Of a stretch of 53,295 nt of DNA, positions 34,138 through 41,723 are shown piece after piece. The position numbers and the translations under genes are program-made. Source of the stretch: Betaproteobacteria bacterium HGW-Betaproteobacteria-9. Its GTDB lineage: Bacteria; Pseudomonadota; Gammaproteobacteria; Burkholderiales; Burkholderiaceae_C. Numbering within the stretch: the first letter of the stretch is position 1; each line of letters opens with the position of its first letter. The notes below the pieces were generated by a model. It saw nothing but the letters and a program-made list of their open reading frames with translations. It ran no database searches and had not been told where the DNA came from. The stretch spans positions 1 to 53,295 of the forward strand of contig PHCC01000035.1 in the NCBI GenBank assembly GCA_002842215.1, in the 5' to 3' direction.

Positions 34138-34170
34138 CATAAGGTTGGCTTAACCCAGGCTGCCTACGCT
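34138..34170 (+). promoter_or_regulatory. PmrA-box-like operator and promoter of eptA
   Basis: CATAAG (34138-34143), five bases (GTTGG), CTTAAC (34149-34154), then the weak -10-like TACGCT (34165-34170) ten bases on. Each half-site deviates from YTTAAK at one position. The predicted transcript start near 34177 favours the ATG at 34208 over the upstream GTG at 34181. Confidence 0.6.
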
Positions 34171-34207
34171 GGCGGGGCCAGTGTGTGCTGGCGCTTCGAA
34201 TGTGACC

Positions 34208-35941
34208 ATGCAGGCCAGCTTGTCCCCGGTGTTGTCCGCCCCACCCACGCGGGCGCCCGCCTCCCTCAACGCCAACCCAGCCCGTTCCCCAGGCCAGACC
34301 GTCTGGCTGCTCGCGCTGTGGCTGGCCGGTCCGGGCAATCTGCCGCTGTGGCAGCGCATGCTGTCCGGCGGCGAGGTCCGCTGGACAGCTTTCCTGGGGC
34401 TGGGTCTGATGATCGTGGGCGGCACGGCGGCCCTGCTGTCGCTGCTGGCGTGGCCGCGCCTGCTGCGACCGGTGGCCTCCCTGCTGGTGGTGATGGCGGC
34501 CCTGAACAGCCACTACATGTGGCAGTACGGTGTCGTGATCGACAGCACCATGCTGGCCAACGCCTTGCACACCGATGTGCGCGAGGTGCGCGACCTGCTG
34601 TCGTGGTCGCTGGCGGGCAGCCTGCTGCTGGTGGCGGCACCACCGCTGTGGTGGTTGTGGCACCGGCCGGTGGCGATGGGCCGTGCGGTTTCGCGGCTGC
34701 TGCCCAACGGCCTGGGCGCGGTGGCGGGCCTGGTGTTGGCGGTGGGCGCGGCGCTGCTGAGCTACCAGGACCTCGCTTCGCTGATGCGCAACCAGAAGGC
34801 GCTGCGCTTCATGATCAATCCCCTGAACACCGTGTACGCCGCGGGTCGACTGGCCGCGCAGCAGCTGCCCGCGCAGGCGCACACCCTGACGCCAGTCGGT
34901 GAAGACGCGGTGCTCGGCGCGAGCTATACGAACCAGGCGCGGCCACCGCTGTTGCTGCTGGTGCTGGGCGAGACGGCGCGCGCCGACCACTTCGCGCTCG
35001 ATGGCTACGCCCGAGACACCACGCCCACGCTGGCGCGCTGGCAGCAGCAGGGCGATCTGGTGAACTTCAGCCAGGTGCGTTCCTGCGGCACCAACACCCA
35101 GGTGTCGGTGCCTTGCGTGTTCTCGCCACTGACGCGGGCCCAGGGCGGTGACGAAACCGCGCGCCACGAAAACCTGCTGGATGTGCTGCAGCGGGCCGGT
35201 CTGGCGGTGCTCTGGCTGGACAACCAGGCGGGCTGCAAGGGCGTCTGTGATCGGGTCCCCCATGCGAGCACGCGCGAGCTGGCCGTGCCGGGTTTCTGTT
35301 CTGACGGTGAGTGTTTTGACGTGGTCATGCTGCAGGACCTCGATGCGCGCATCGCCGCCCTCGACCCGCAACGCCGCGCGCGCGGCGTGGTGCTCGTCAT
35401 GCACCAGATGGGCAGCCACGGCCCGGCGTATTTCAAGCGCACACCTTCAGAGCACAAGCGCTTTGAGCCCGAATGCACCAGCGCCACGCTGTCGGACTGC
35501 ACCCCCGAAGCGCTCTCCAACGCCTACGACAACACCATCGCCTACACCGACCACTTCCTGGGCCAGACGCTGGACTGGTTGCAGCGCCAGGCCCAGCAGG
35601 GCCAGCACGACACCGGGTTGATCTATCTGTCCGACCACGGCGAATCGCTGGGCGAAAACGGGCTCTACCTGCACGGCTTGCCCTACGCGCTGGCGCCCGA
35701 GCAGCAAACCCATGTGCCCATGGTGGCCTGGTTGTCGCCCGGGTTGCAGCAGCGCAGCGGTGTCTCGGTGGACTGCCTGCGCCAGCGCTCGGGCGAGACC
35801 CTGTCACACGACAACGTGTTCCATTCGGTGCTGGGGCTGATGGACGTGCGCACCTCGGCGTACCAGCGCCCGCTCGATGCGCTGGCGCCCTGCGCCAGGC
35901 CACCGGTTCAGGCCGGGGTCAGTCCGCGGCCGGCAGGCTGA
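34208..35941 (+). CDS. eptA: EptA-type phosphoethanolamine transferase
   Basis: 577 residues from the ATG at 34208 (586 from GTG 34181). Five N-terminal helices precede a periplasmic alkaline-phosphatase-like domain. The catalytic set is present: the metal-binding Glu in GETARADHFALDGY, the nucleophile Thr in SCGTNTQVSVPC and Asp-His in YLSDHGESLGENG. Pairs of Cys (C-GTNTQVSVP-C, CKGVC, CSDGEC, CTSATLSDC) fit the disulfides known in EptA/MCR proteins. It transfers phosphoethanolamine from phosphatidylethanolamine to lipid A phosphates, lowering surface charge and cationic peptide binding. It is adjacent to pmrAB with a PmrA-box-like site in front, and its end overlaps the convergent phoQ-like gene by 23 bases. 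Confidence 0.93.
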   Translation: MQASLSPVLSAPPTRAPASLNANPARSPGQTVWLLALWLAGPGNLPLWQRMLSGGEVRWTAFLGLGLMIVGGTAALLSLLAWPRLLRPVASLLVVMAALNSHYMWQYGVVIDSTMLANALHTDVREVRDLLSWSLAGSLLLVAAPPLWWLWHRPVAMGRAVSRLLPNGLGAVAGLVLAVGAALLSYQDLASLMRNQKALRFMINPLNTVYAAGRLAAQQLPAQAHTLTPVGEDAVLGASYTNQARPPLLLLVLGETARADHFALDGYARDTTPTLARWQQQGDLVNFSQVRSCGTNTQVSVPCVFSPLTRAQGGDETARHENLLDVLQRAGLAVLWLDNQAGCKGVCDRVPHASTRELAVPGFCSDGECFDVVMLQDLDARIAALDPQRRARGVVLVMHQMGSHGPAYFKRTPSEHKRFEPECTSATLSDCTPEALSNAYDNTIAYTDHFLGQTLDWLQRQAQQGQHDTGLIYLSDHGESLGENGLYLHGLPYALAPEQQTHVPMVAWLSPGLQQRSGVSVDCLRQRSGETLSHDNVFHSVLGLMDVRTSAYQRPLDALAPCARPPVQAGVSPRPAG

Positions 35942-37337
35942 GGGCGACCCCCAGACCGCCCATGCTGGCCGTCTCCAGGCGGACATCGCCCCCGTAGAGC
36001 CGGGCCAGATCGGTCACGATGGCCAGGCCCAGCCCCGACCCGGGCACGCTTTCGTCCAGCCGTGCGCCCCGCGCGAGCACGGCGGCGCGGGCCTGGTCGT
36101 CGATGCCCGGACCATCGTCCTCCACACGCAGGCACAGCCGGCCGGCTTCGCTGGAGGCGCTGACCAGCACCGTGTGGCGCGCCCATTTGCAGGCGTTGTC
36201 GATCAGGTTGCCCAGCATCTCCTGCAAGTCCTGTTCTTCGCCCGCAAAGGCCAGCGTGTCGGGCAGACCGCTGGCGTCGATGTCAATGTGACGTTCGGCG
36301 TGCACCCGCTGCATCACCCGCACCAGGCCGAGCACCACCGGCGCCACGGCGGTGCGTTGGCCGGGCAGGCGCTCGGCCGCGGCGGCCCGCGCATGGGCGA
36401 GGTGCCAGTCGATGTGGCGTCGCGCCGTGTCCACCTGTTCGTGGACCAGGCGCGCGAGTGCGGGCCCGGTATCGCGCGGGTTGGCCGGGTCGCCCGCGTC
36501 CAGCGCCTGTGTGGCCGCCTGCCCCAGGACCGCCAGCGGGGTCTTGAGGGCGTGGGCCAGGTTGCCCGCCTGGGTGCGCGCGCGCGCCACCACCTCGGCA
36601 TTGCGGTCCAGCACGCCGTTGAAGTCGTCGATGAGGGGCTGTACCTCACTGGGGAAACGGCCCTGCAGCCGGGCGGAGCGGCCTTCGCGCACCTGCACCA
36701 GGGCGTGCTGCAGGCCCCGCAGCGGCGACAGGCCCACCGCGACCTGGGTCACCGCGGCCAAGGCCAGCAGCGCACCCAGCACCAGCAGCGAAATCGAGAG
36801 CACACCGGTGAAGCGGTCCACCGCTTCCAGCGCCTGCCGGGTTTCGGCCGCCACGATCAGGCGCCAGCGCACGCCAGGCTGTTCGCCCAGCGCCACGGTG
36901 CGTTCCAGCATCAGCACGGCCGCGCCCTGCGGACCGCTGCCTTCGTGCACGTGCACGGTGCCGTTCGCCAGCGCATCCGTGCGCAGCGGCAGGGTGGTGT
37001 CCCAGAGCGAGCGCGAACGCAGCACGCCGCTGCGGATGGCGCCGTCGCTGCTCATCTGGTCGAGCTGCCAGTACAGACCCGAATAGGGTGTGCGCCAGCG
37101 CGGGTCGGACAGCTGTTGCGGATCGATCACCGGTTGCCCGCTGGCGTCCAGTTCCAGTTGGGTGGTCAGCTGGTCGAGCTGCAGGGTCAGCGCCGCTTCG
37201 AACTGGCGCATGACGTGTTCGCGAAACAGCCCGCTGAGCCAGACACCGGCCAGCAGCAGCGCCAGCGCGAGCGCGGCGAGCGTGGCGGCCAGCAGGCGAA
37301 AACGCAGTGAGGAGGCCCAGCGGCCGAGCGTGATCAT
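35919..37337 (-). CDS. PhoQ-like sensor histidine kinase
   Basis: 472 residues. Helix 1 (about 10-35), a periplasmic sensor region of about 140 residues and helix 2 (about 180-205) are followed by HAMP, then the H-box NLAHALKTPLAVLGQAA (about 258-274), which has the PhoQ-type HxLKTPLAVL pattern. The catalytic domain has NLIDNACKWAR (compare DNACK in PhoQ) and GSGLGLAIVTDLARLYGG. Magnesium-sensing acidic clusters typical of enterobacterial PhoQ are not obvious, so the stimulus is unknown. It starts 91 bases after its response regulator's stop and ends overlapping eptA tail to tail. Confidence 0.85.
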   Translation of the reverse strand: MITLGRWASSLRFRLLAATLAALALALLLAGVWLSGLFREHVMRQFEAALTLQLDQLTTQLELDASGQPVIDPQQLSDPRWRTPYSGLYWQLDQMSSDGAIRSGVLRSRSLWDTTLPLRTDALANGTVHVHEGSGPQGAAVLMLERTVALGEQPGVRWRLIVAAETRQALEAVDRFTGVLSISLLVLGALLALAAVTQVAVGLSPLRGLQHALVQVREGRSARLQGRFPSEVQPLIDDFNGVLDRNAEVVARARTQAGNLAHALKTPLAVLGQAATQALDAGDPANPRDTGPALARLVHEQVDTARRHIDWHLAHARAAAAERLPGQRTAVAPVVLGLVRVMQRVHAERHIDIDASGLPDTLAFAGEEQDLQEMLGNLIDNACKWARHTVLVSASSEAGRLCLRVEDDGPGIDDQARAAVLARGARLDESVPGSGLGLAIVTDLARLYGGDVRLETASMGGLGVALSLPAAD

Positions 37338-37428
37338 GGGTTGTTGAGCTTAAGGCACCGACGAACCTGCCCTGCGTGCGCCACCGCAACGCCGGCCATC
37401 GCGCGCGGCATGGCGCTGGCTCAGCCTC

Positions 37429-38103
37429 TCAGCCCGCGCTGGCCTGCGGCTGCACCAGCCGGTAGCCCAGGCCGCGCACGGTCTCGATCAGTTCGGGCGG
37501 GAGTTTCTTGCGCAGCCGGCCGACGAACACCTCGATGGTGTTGGAGTCGCGGTCGAAGTCCTGCGCGTAGATGTGTTCGGTGAGTTCGGTGCGCGAGACC
37601 ACCGAGCCCGGGCGGTGCATCAGGTAGTCAAGCACCTTGTACTCGTGGCTGGTCAGGGCGACCGGCTGGCCCGCGAGCGTGACGCGGCCGCTGCGCGTGT
37701 CCAGCGCCAGCGCGCCGCACTGCAGCACCGGCGAGGCCAGGCCGCTGGCGCGGCGGATCAGCGCGCGCAGGCGGGCGAGCAGCTCTTCCATGTGGAAGGG
37801 TTTGGTCAGGTAGTCGTCGGCACCGGCGTCGATGCCCGCCACCTTTTCGCTCCAGTTGTCGCGTGCGGTCAGGATCAGCACCGGCATGGCACGCCCGTCA
37901 TCGCGCCAGCGCTTGAGCACCGAGAGGCCGTCGAGCACCGGCAGGCCGAGGTCGAGCACCACCGCGTCGAACGCTTCGGTGTCGCCCAGGTAGTGGGCGT
38001 CGCGGCCGTTGTCGGCCTCGTCCACCGCGTAGCTGGCGTCGACCAGGCCGGTGCGCAGCTGAGCGCGCAGCGTGGGTTCGTCTTCTACCAGGAGGATGCG
38101 CAT
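37429..38103 (-). CDS. PhoP-like response regulator (OmpR family)
   Basis: 224 residues from the ATG at 38103, preceded by GAAAGAG. The receiver domain (MRILLVEDEP; Asp in VVLDLGLPVLDG near 51; ILTARDNW; Lys in DYLTKPFHMEELLARLRAL) is close to PhoP, and the linker RRASGLASPV is almost the PhoP linker (RRNSGLASQV). The winged helix includes SNTIEVFVGRLRKKLP and TVRGLGYRL. It lies 10 bases after a PepSY-protein gene in one operon. Tandem boxes with 5-bp spacers in the upstream region have PhoP-box geometry. Confidence 0.85.
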   Translation of the reverse strand: MRILLVEDEPTLRAQLRTGLVDASYAVDEADNGRDAHYLGDTEAFDAVVLDLGLPVLDGLSVLKRWRDDGRAMPVLILTARDNWSEKVAGIDAGADDYLTKPFHMEELLARLRALIRRASGLASPVLQCGALALDTRSGRVTLAGQPVALTSHEYKVLDYLMHRPGSVVSRTELTEHIYAQDFDRDSNTIEVFVGRLRKKLPPELIETVRGLGYRLVQPQASAG

Positions 38104-38113
38104 GCGGGCTCTT

Positions 38114-38488
38114 TCAACGTCCAAGGTTCCTGGGGTCGCGGTGGTGATCCTCGCGGCTCCTGCGACGCAGCACCTCGCCGGTCTTGGCGTCCAGTTCGAG
38201 CTTGATCCGCTGACCACCAGCCTGCAGCAATTTGATCTCATAGACCCAGCGCTCGCCGTCGTTCTCCAGTTCGACTTCCAGTACCTGGCCGGGGTGCTCG
38301 CGTTCCAGCCGCTCCAGCACCGATCGCAGCGGCAACACCTGCCCGGCCTGCACGGCTTGCAGGGCGCGCTCGTGGTCGTCGTCGCGTGACCCGGCGTTGG
38401 TCGTGCCCAGCCCGCCCAGCAGCGCCGCCGTCACCAGCAGGGTCCGCAGCGGCGCGCTGCCGTATCCGGGGCGTGTCAACACATTCAT
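38114..38488 (-). CDS. PepSY-domain periplasmic protein
   Basis: 124 residues from the ATG at 38488 (an ATG at 38509 would also be in frame). The signal peptide ends near GTTNAGSR. One PepSY module covers the rest: LPLRSVLERLEREHPGQVLE, then VYEIKLLQAGGQRIKLELD and AKTGEVLRR. It heads the PepSY-phoP-phoQ-like operon and may modulate the sensor. With the -10 placed at 38500-38495 the transcript would begin at or next to the ATG, so the mRNA may be leaderless. Confidence 0.8.
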   Translation of the reverse strand: MNVLTRPGYGSAPLRTLLVTAALLGGLGTTNAGSRDDDHERALQAVQAGQVLPLRSVLERLEREHPGQVLEVELENDGERWVYEIKLLQAGGQRIKLELDAKTGEVLRRRSREDHHRDPRNLGR

Positions 38489-38494
38489 GGAGCC

Positions 38495-38567
38495 ATTGTC
38501 GGTGGGCATTCCTTAACGGCAGATGAACGGCCGCTTCAGCTGGCGTTCAAGCGGGGTTTCTCACACT
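38495..38567. promoter_or_regulatory. Mirror-image response-regulator boxes with divergent -10 elements
   Basis: Plus strand: GCTTCA (38533-38538), five bases, CGTTCA (38544-38549). Minus strand: CGTTCA (38529-38524), five bases, CGTTAA (38518-38513). The two tandem boxes point away from each other and are three bases apart. Each is followed 12 bases later by a -10-like hexamer, CACACT (38562-38567, plus) and GACAAT (38500-38495, minus). The 6-5-6 geometry is that of PhoP/PmrA-type sites, so the PhoP-like regulator may control both its own operon and the cytochrome genes. Confidence 0.55.
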
Positions 38568-38608
38568 GCTGCCAGTCCCTCTCCTTCATCCCTTTGAAAG
38601 ACACCATC

Positions 38609-39028
38609 ATGTTGCTTGTGCATTTTTCCCGACTGTCCGCCGGCCTGCTCGCGGCGATGCTGGCCAGCAGCTTGTGGTCGACCGCCGCGCTCGCCGCCGA
38701 TACCACGCCCGCCGCACAACTGCAGCACTGGAGCGCTCAGGCCGGCACACCGGGCAATGCGGCCAAGGGCGAGACCTTCTTCAACACGAAACACGGCGCC
38801 GAGTGGTCGTGCGCCTCCTGCCACAACACGCCGCCCACCACGCAAGGCAAACACGCCAACACCGGCAAGGTGATCGCGCCGCTGGCGCCGGCCTTCAATC
38901 CCAAGGCGTTCACCGACACGGCGAAAGTCGACAAGTGGTTCAAGCGCAACTGCAACGACGTGCTCAGCCGCGCATGCAGTGCCGGCGAAAAGGCCGACGT
39001 GCTGGCCTACCTGAACAGCCTGAAGTGA
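38609..39028 (+). CDS. SHP-type (sphaeroides heme protein, DUF1924) cytochrome c
   Basis: 139 residues from the ATG at 38609 (TTG 38594 is also in frame). The signal peptide ends near AALAADT. One heme site, CASCH, lies about two-thirds of the way to the middle of the protein, followed by KVIAPLAPAFNPKAFTD and a C-terminal Cys pair (CNDVLSRAC) that could form the disulfide known in SHP. SHP is a high-spin c-type heme protein able to bind oxygen. It is followed by DHC and a cytochrome b gene, the recognised SHP cluster arrangement. Confidence 0.85.
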   Translation: MLLVHFSRLSAGLLAAMLASSLWSTAALAADTTPAAQLQHWSAQAGTPGNAAKGETFFNTKHGAEWSCASCHNTPPTTQGKHANTGKVIAPLAPAFNPKAFTDTAKVDKWFKRNCNDVLSRACSAGEKADVLAYLNSLK

Positions 39029-39054
39029 ACGACCTCGACATCCAGGAGCGATCC

Positions 39055-39567
39055 ATGAAAACCCCCACCATACGATCCCTGCTCGTGGCCATGGGCCTGG
39101 GGCTGGCCTCGCTGTCCGCCGCGCAGGCCGACGGCGGGCGCATGATGCCTCGCGACATGCCCAAGGCCTACATGGCCGAATGCGCCGCCTGCCACACCGC
39201 GTACACCCCGGGCCTGCTGCCCGCCCGCTCGTGGCAACGCATCATGACCGGCCTGGACAAGCACTACGGCACCGACGCCTCGCTGGATGACGCCACGGTC
39301 AAGCAGCTCAGCGCCTGGTTGCAGGCGAACGCCGGCACCTACAAGCGTGTGGTCGAGGAGCCGCCCGAGGACCGCCTCACGCGCTCGGCCTGGTTCGAGC
39401 GCAAGCACCGCGAGGTCCCTGCCTCGGTCTGGAAACACGCCAGCATCAAGAGCGCGGCCAACTGCGCCGCCTGCCACACCGGAGCCGACCGCGGCGATTT
39501 CGATGACGACAACATCCGGATGCCCGCCGGCGTGAGCCTGGGCCAGCGCTGGTTCTGGAAAGACTGA
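39055..39567 (+). CDS. Diheme cytochrome c (DHC)
   Basis: 170 residues. CAGGAG stands before the ATG. The signal peptide ends near SAAQADGG. Two CAACH heme sites lie near residues 43 and 139. DHC is the periplasmic electron donor to SHP in the known shp-dhc-cytb clusters. The C-terminus (GVSLGQRWFWKD) is complete. It is 26 bases after the SHP gene. Confidence 0.87.
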   Translation: MKTPTIRSLLVAMGLGLASLSAAQADGGRMMPRDMPKAYMAECAACHTAYTPGLLPARSWQRIMTGLDKHYGTDASLDDATVKQLSAWLQANAGTYKRVVEEPPEDRLTRSAWFERKHREVPASVWKHASIKSAANCAACHTGADRGDFDDDNIRMPAGVSLGQRWFWKD

Positions 39568-39583
39568 ACCCGGGAGAACCACC

Positions 39584-40360
39584 ATGCAAGCCACCACCCC
39601 CATGCCTTCCTCTGCTGCCGCTGGCGCGTCCCAGGCGCGACCAGCCGCCCGACGCCGTGTCACCGATGCGCCCACGCGCATGTTTCACTGGCTGTTCGCC
39701 CTGTGTTTTCTCGGTGCCTACCTGACGGCCGATGGCGAGAGCTGGCGCATGCTGCACGTCACGCTCGGCTATTCCATGGCGGGTCTGCTGGGCTTTCGTG
39801 TGGTCTATGGCCTTTTCGGCCCGCGCCAGGCGGGCCTGGGCCTGATGTGGCGCAAGCTGGGCAGTGCGCCGGCGTGGCTCAGGTCGCTGCGCACGGCCCC
39901 ATCCTTCTCCGGCGTCAACTGGCGCCAGGGGCAGAACCTGCTCATGGCGCTGGCGGTGGTGGCCTTGCTCGTGCTGGTGGTGCCGCTCACCTTGAGCGGC
40001 TATGCGACCTTCAACGAATGGGGCGTGTTCCCCGGTGACGACTGGCTGGGTGAAATGCACGAATTTCTGGGCGAAGCCTTTCTCTTTGTGGTGCTGGCCC
40101 ATCTGGCCCTGATCCTGGGGCTGAGCCTGCTGCGTCGCAAGAACCTGGCATCGCCCATGTTGACCGGCAGCGTGGAAGGGCCGGGGCCGAGCCTGGTGCA
40201 GAAAAACCGCGCCTGGCTGGCGATCCTGCTGCTGTTCGCGGTGCTGGCCTACGGCGCCTGGGAATGGCAGCAGTCGCCCAACGGGCTGGTGTCAGCCAAG
40301 GCCCTGAGCAGCCTCATGTCGGGCAACGGCGGCGGTCGCGATCACGGTGATGACGATTGA
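39584..40360 (+). CDS. Membrane cytochrome b (cytochrome b561 / Ni-Fe-hydrogenase b-type)
   Basis: 258 residues. After a hydrophilic N-terminus of about 28 residues come four core helices with paired His (RMFHWLFALCFLGAY, MLHVTLGYSMAGLLGFRVVYG, LGEMHEFLGEAFLFVVLAHL) that ligate heme b. A fifth helix lies near 208-225, before a Gly/Asp-rich tail. It would pass electrons from quinol to the periplasmic DHC. It is 16 bases after the dhc gene. Confidence 0.88.
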   Translation: MQATTPMPSSAAAGASQARPAARRRVTDAPTRMFHWLFALCFLGAYLTADGESWRMLHVTLGYSMAGLLGFRVVYGLFGPRQAGLGLMWRKLGSAPAWLRSLRTAPSFSGVNWRQGQNLLMALAVVALLVLVVPLTLSGYATFNEWGVFPGDDWLGEMHEFLGEAFLFVVLAHLALILGLSLLRRKNLASPMLTGSVEGPGPSLVQKNRAWLAILLLFAVLAYGAWEWQQSPNGLVSAKALSSLMSGNGGGRDHGDDD

Positions 40361-40418
40361 CCGCTGGCCGAGCGCGTCAGGTGCTCAACCCACGAACTGA
40401 ATTTTGAAAGCAACAACC

Positions 40419-40583
40419 ATGAACCAATATCTCTGTGTCGTCTGCGGATGGCTGTACGACGAAGCCGCTGGCTGGCCTGAAGAAGGCTTTGCGCCCGGCA
40501 CAAGCTGGGCCGACGTGCCGGACGACTGGCGCTGTCCCGAATGTGGCGTGGGCAAGGCCGATTTCGTGCTGTGCGAAGTCTGA
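40419..40583 (+). CDS. Rubredoxin
   Basis: A 54-residue protein starting MNQYLCVVCGWLYDEAAG. Both iron-binding knuckles are present: CVVCGW (about residues 6-11) and CPECGVGK (about 39-46), with the usual WRCPECG spacing. Rubredoxins are one-electron carriers with a single Fe bound by four Cys. It is 58 bases after the cytochrome b gene on the same strand, so it may take part in the same electron chain. Its size makes it easy to miss. Confidence 0.93.
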   Translation: MNQYLCVVCGWLYDEAAGWPEEGFAPGTSWADVPDDWRCPECGVGKADFVLCEV

Positions 40584-40607
40584 GGCCCGCTGACCAGGCG
40601 GGTGGAT

Positions 40608-40979
40608 TCAGCGCGGTTTCTCTGGTGTGAGGGGCGGCAGGCGGGTCATCCGCACCACGTCACCCGTGACTGGGTGCAGGTAGACCTCCACGATGCCACC
40701 GCCGTGTTCGATGGCGTAGAACTCGTGGCAGTTGCCCCGCGACACCTTGAACTTCACCAGCAGATACGCCGACGCCTTGAAACGCTCGCGTGCCTGCGCC
40801 TCGGACAGCCATTGGCTGCGGGGCAGTTCGGTGCAGACCACCTTCTCGCCAGGGGCACTGGCCTGTGCCGATCCGCCGGAACCGACCAGGAGCGCGAGGC
40901 AGCAGGCCGCGAGACCCGGCGTCCAGCCCTTGGGCGGGCTGTGTCGGGCCAGGCGGGTCATGGGTTGTGAGGCGGCCAT
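40608..40979 (-). CDS. PepSY-domain periplasmic protein
   Basis: 123 residues. The signal peptide ends near SAQASAPG. A single PepSY-like module follows: SEAQARERFKASAYLLVKFK, then EFYAIEHGGGIVEVYLHPVTGDVVRM. Two Cys (CTEL, NCHE) flank it. It lies 6 bases after the cytochrome b561 gene and ends convergently with the rubredoxin gene (24 bases apart). The pairing of PepSY and cytochrome b repeats the arrangement 2 kb to the left. Confidence 0.8.
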   Translation of the reverse strand: MAASQPMTRLARHSPPKGWTPGLAACCLALLVGSGGSAQASAPGEKVVCTELPRSQWLSEAQARERFKASAYLLVKFKVSRGNCHEFYAIEHGGGIVEVYLHPVTGDVVRMTRLPPLTPEKPR

Positions 40980-40985
40980 GCCGGT

Positions 40986-41531
40986 TCAACCCCGAGCCGG
41001 CAACATGCGCAGCAAGGTGTTGTCCTTGATCACGTGGTGGTGGAACAGGGCAGCCACCGCGTGCAGGCCGATGAACCAGTAGCCAGCCACGCCCACGGTC
41101 TCGTGCACCTCTTTGACCAGGTGGGCAAATTCGGCGTCGGGGTTCATCAGGGCCGGCAGCGACAGACCAAAGAACGGAATGGGTTTGCCCTTGGCGCTGA
41201 GGTAGAGCCAGCCAGCGAGTGGCATGCCGATCATGAACACATAGAGGGCGACGTGCATCACGCGGGCGAGCCACTGTTGCCCGGTCGATGGCGCCGGCTG
41301 GATGGCCGGGGCCGACGTGGTGAGGCGCAGTGCCAGCCTGAGCGTCACCAGGGCCAGCACCGACAGGCCCAGCATGAAGTGCAGCGCCTTGATGGTTTCG
41401 CGCGGGTCGCTGCCCTTGGGGAACAGCACCCGCAGTTCGATGGAGGCGTACACCGCAGCGAGCAGCAGCAACATGATCCAGTGCAGGGCGATGAGAGGGC
41501 GTTGGTAGCGCGGCGTGGTGGTGACAGACAT
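40986..41531 (-). CDS. Cytochrome b561
   Basis: 181 residues from the ATG at 41531, with AGGAAA upstream. Four helices carry paired His: IALHWIMLLLLAAVYAS, ALHFMLGLSVLALVTLR, VMHVALYVFMIGMPLAGW and VGVAGYWFIGLHAVAALFHHH. It is of the CybB type (about 180 residues), which oxidises quinol in the membrane and can deliver electrons, for example to superoxide. It is followed by a PepSY gene and divergent from pgk. Confidence 0.9.
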   Translation of the reverse strand: MSVTTTPRYQRPLIALHWIMLLLLAAVYASIELRVLFPKGSDPRETIKALHFMLGLSVLALVTLRLALRLTTSAPAIQPAPSTGQQWLARVMHVALYVFMIGMPLAGWLYLSAKGKPIPFFGLSLPALMNPDAEFAHLVKEVHETVGVAGYWFIGLHAVAALFHHHVIKDNTLLRMLPARG

Positions 41532-41675
41532 GGGTTTTTTCCTGAGTGGGTGGGTGAACAAGGCCGCGATGAGGCGGACCATCGGATACTGGGCCCCAAA
41601 AATTTACCCATCCTTAAACGGTGACCGCGCGGCCCACGCCGGTCTGGCGGCTTCGGGCGCTGGTAGCGTATTCCC

Positions 41676-41681
41676 TACAAT
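41676..41681 (+). promoter_or_regulatory. Possible -10 element of pgk
   Basis: TACAAT lies 42 bases before the pgk ATG; no strong -35 is seen at the usual distance. Confidence 0.3.
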
Positions 41682-41723
41682 TTGCGCTGTTCCCCTTCCT
41701 TCGCACCTGTTCAAGGCTTCACC

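Noticed and set aside
34085..35419. 444-residue antisense frame opposite eptA
   Set aside because: Gln/Arg/His-rich shadow of the eptA catalytic domain; no motifs.
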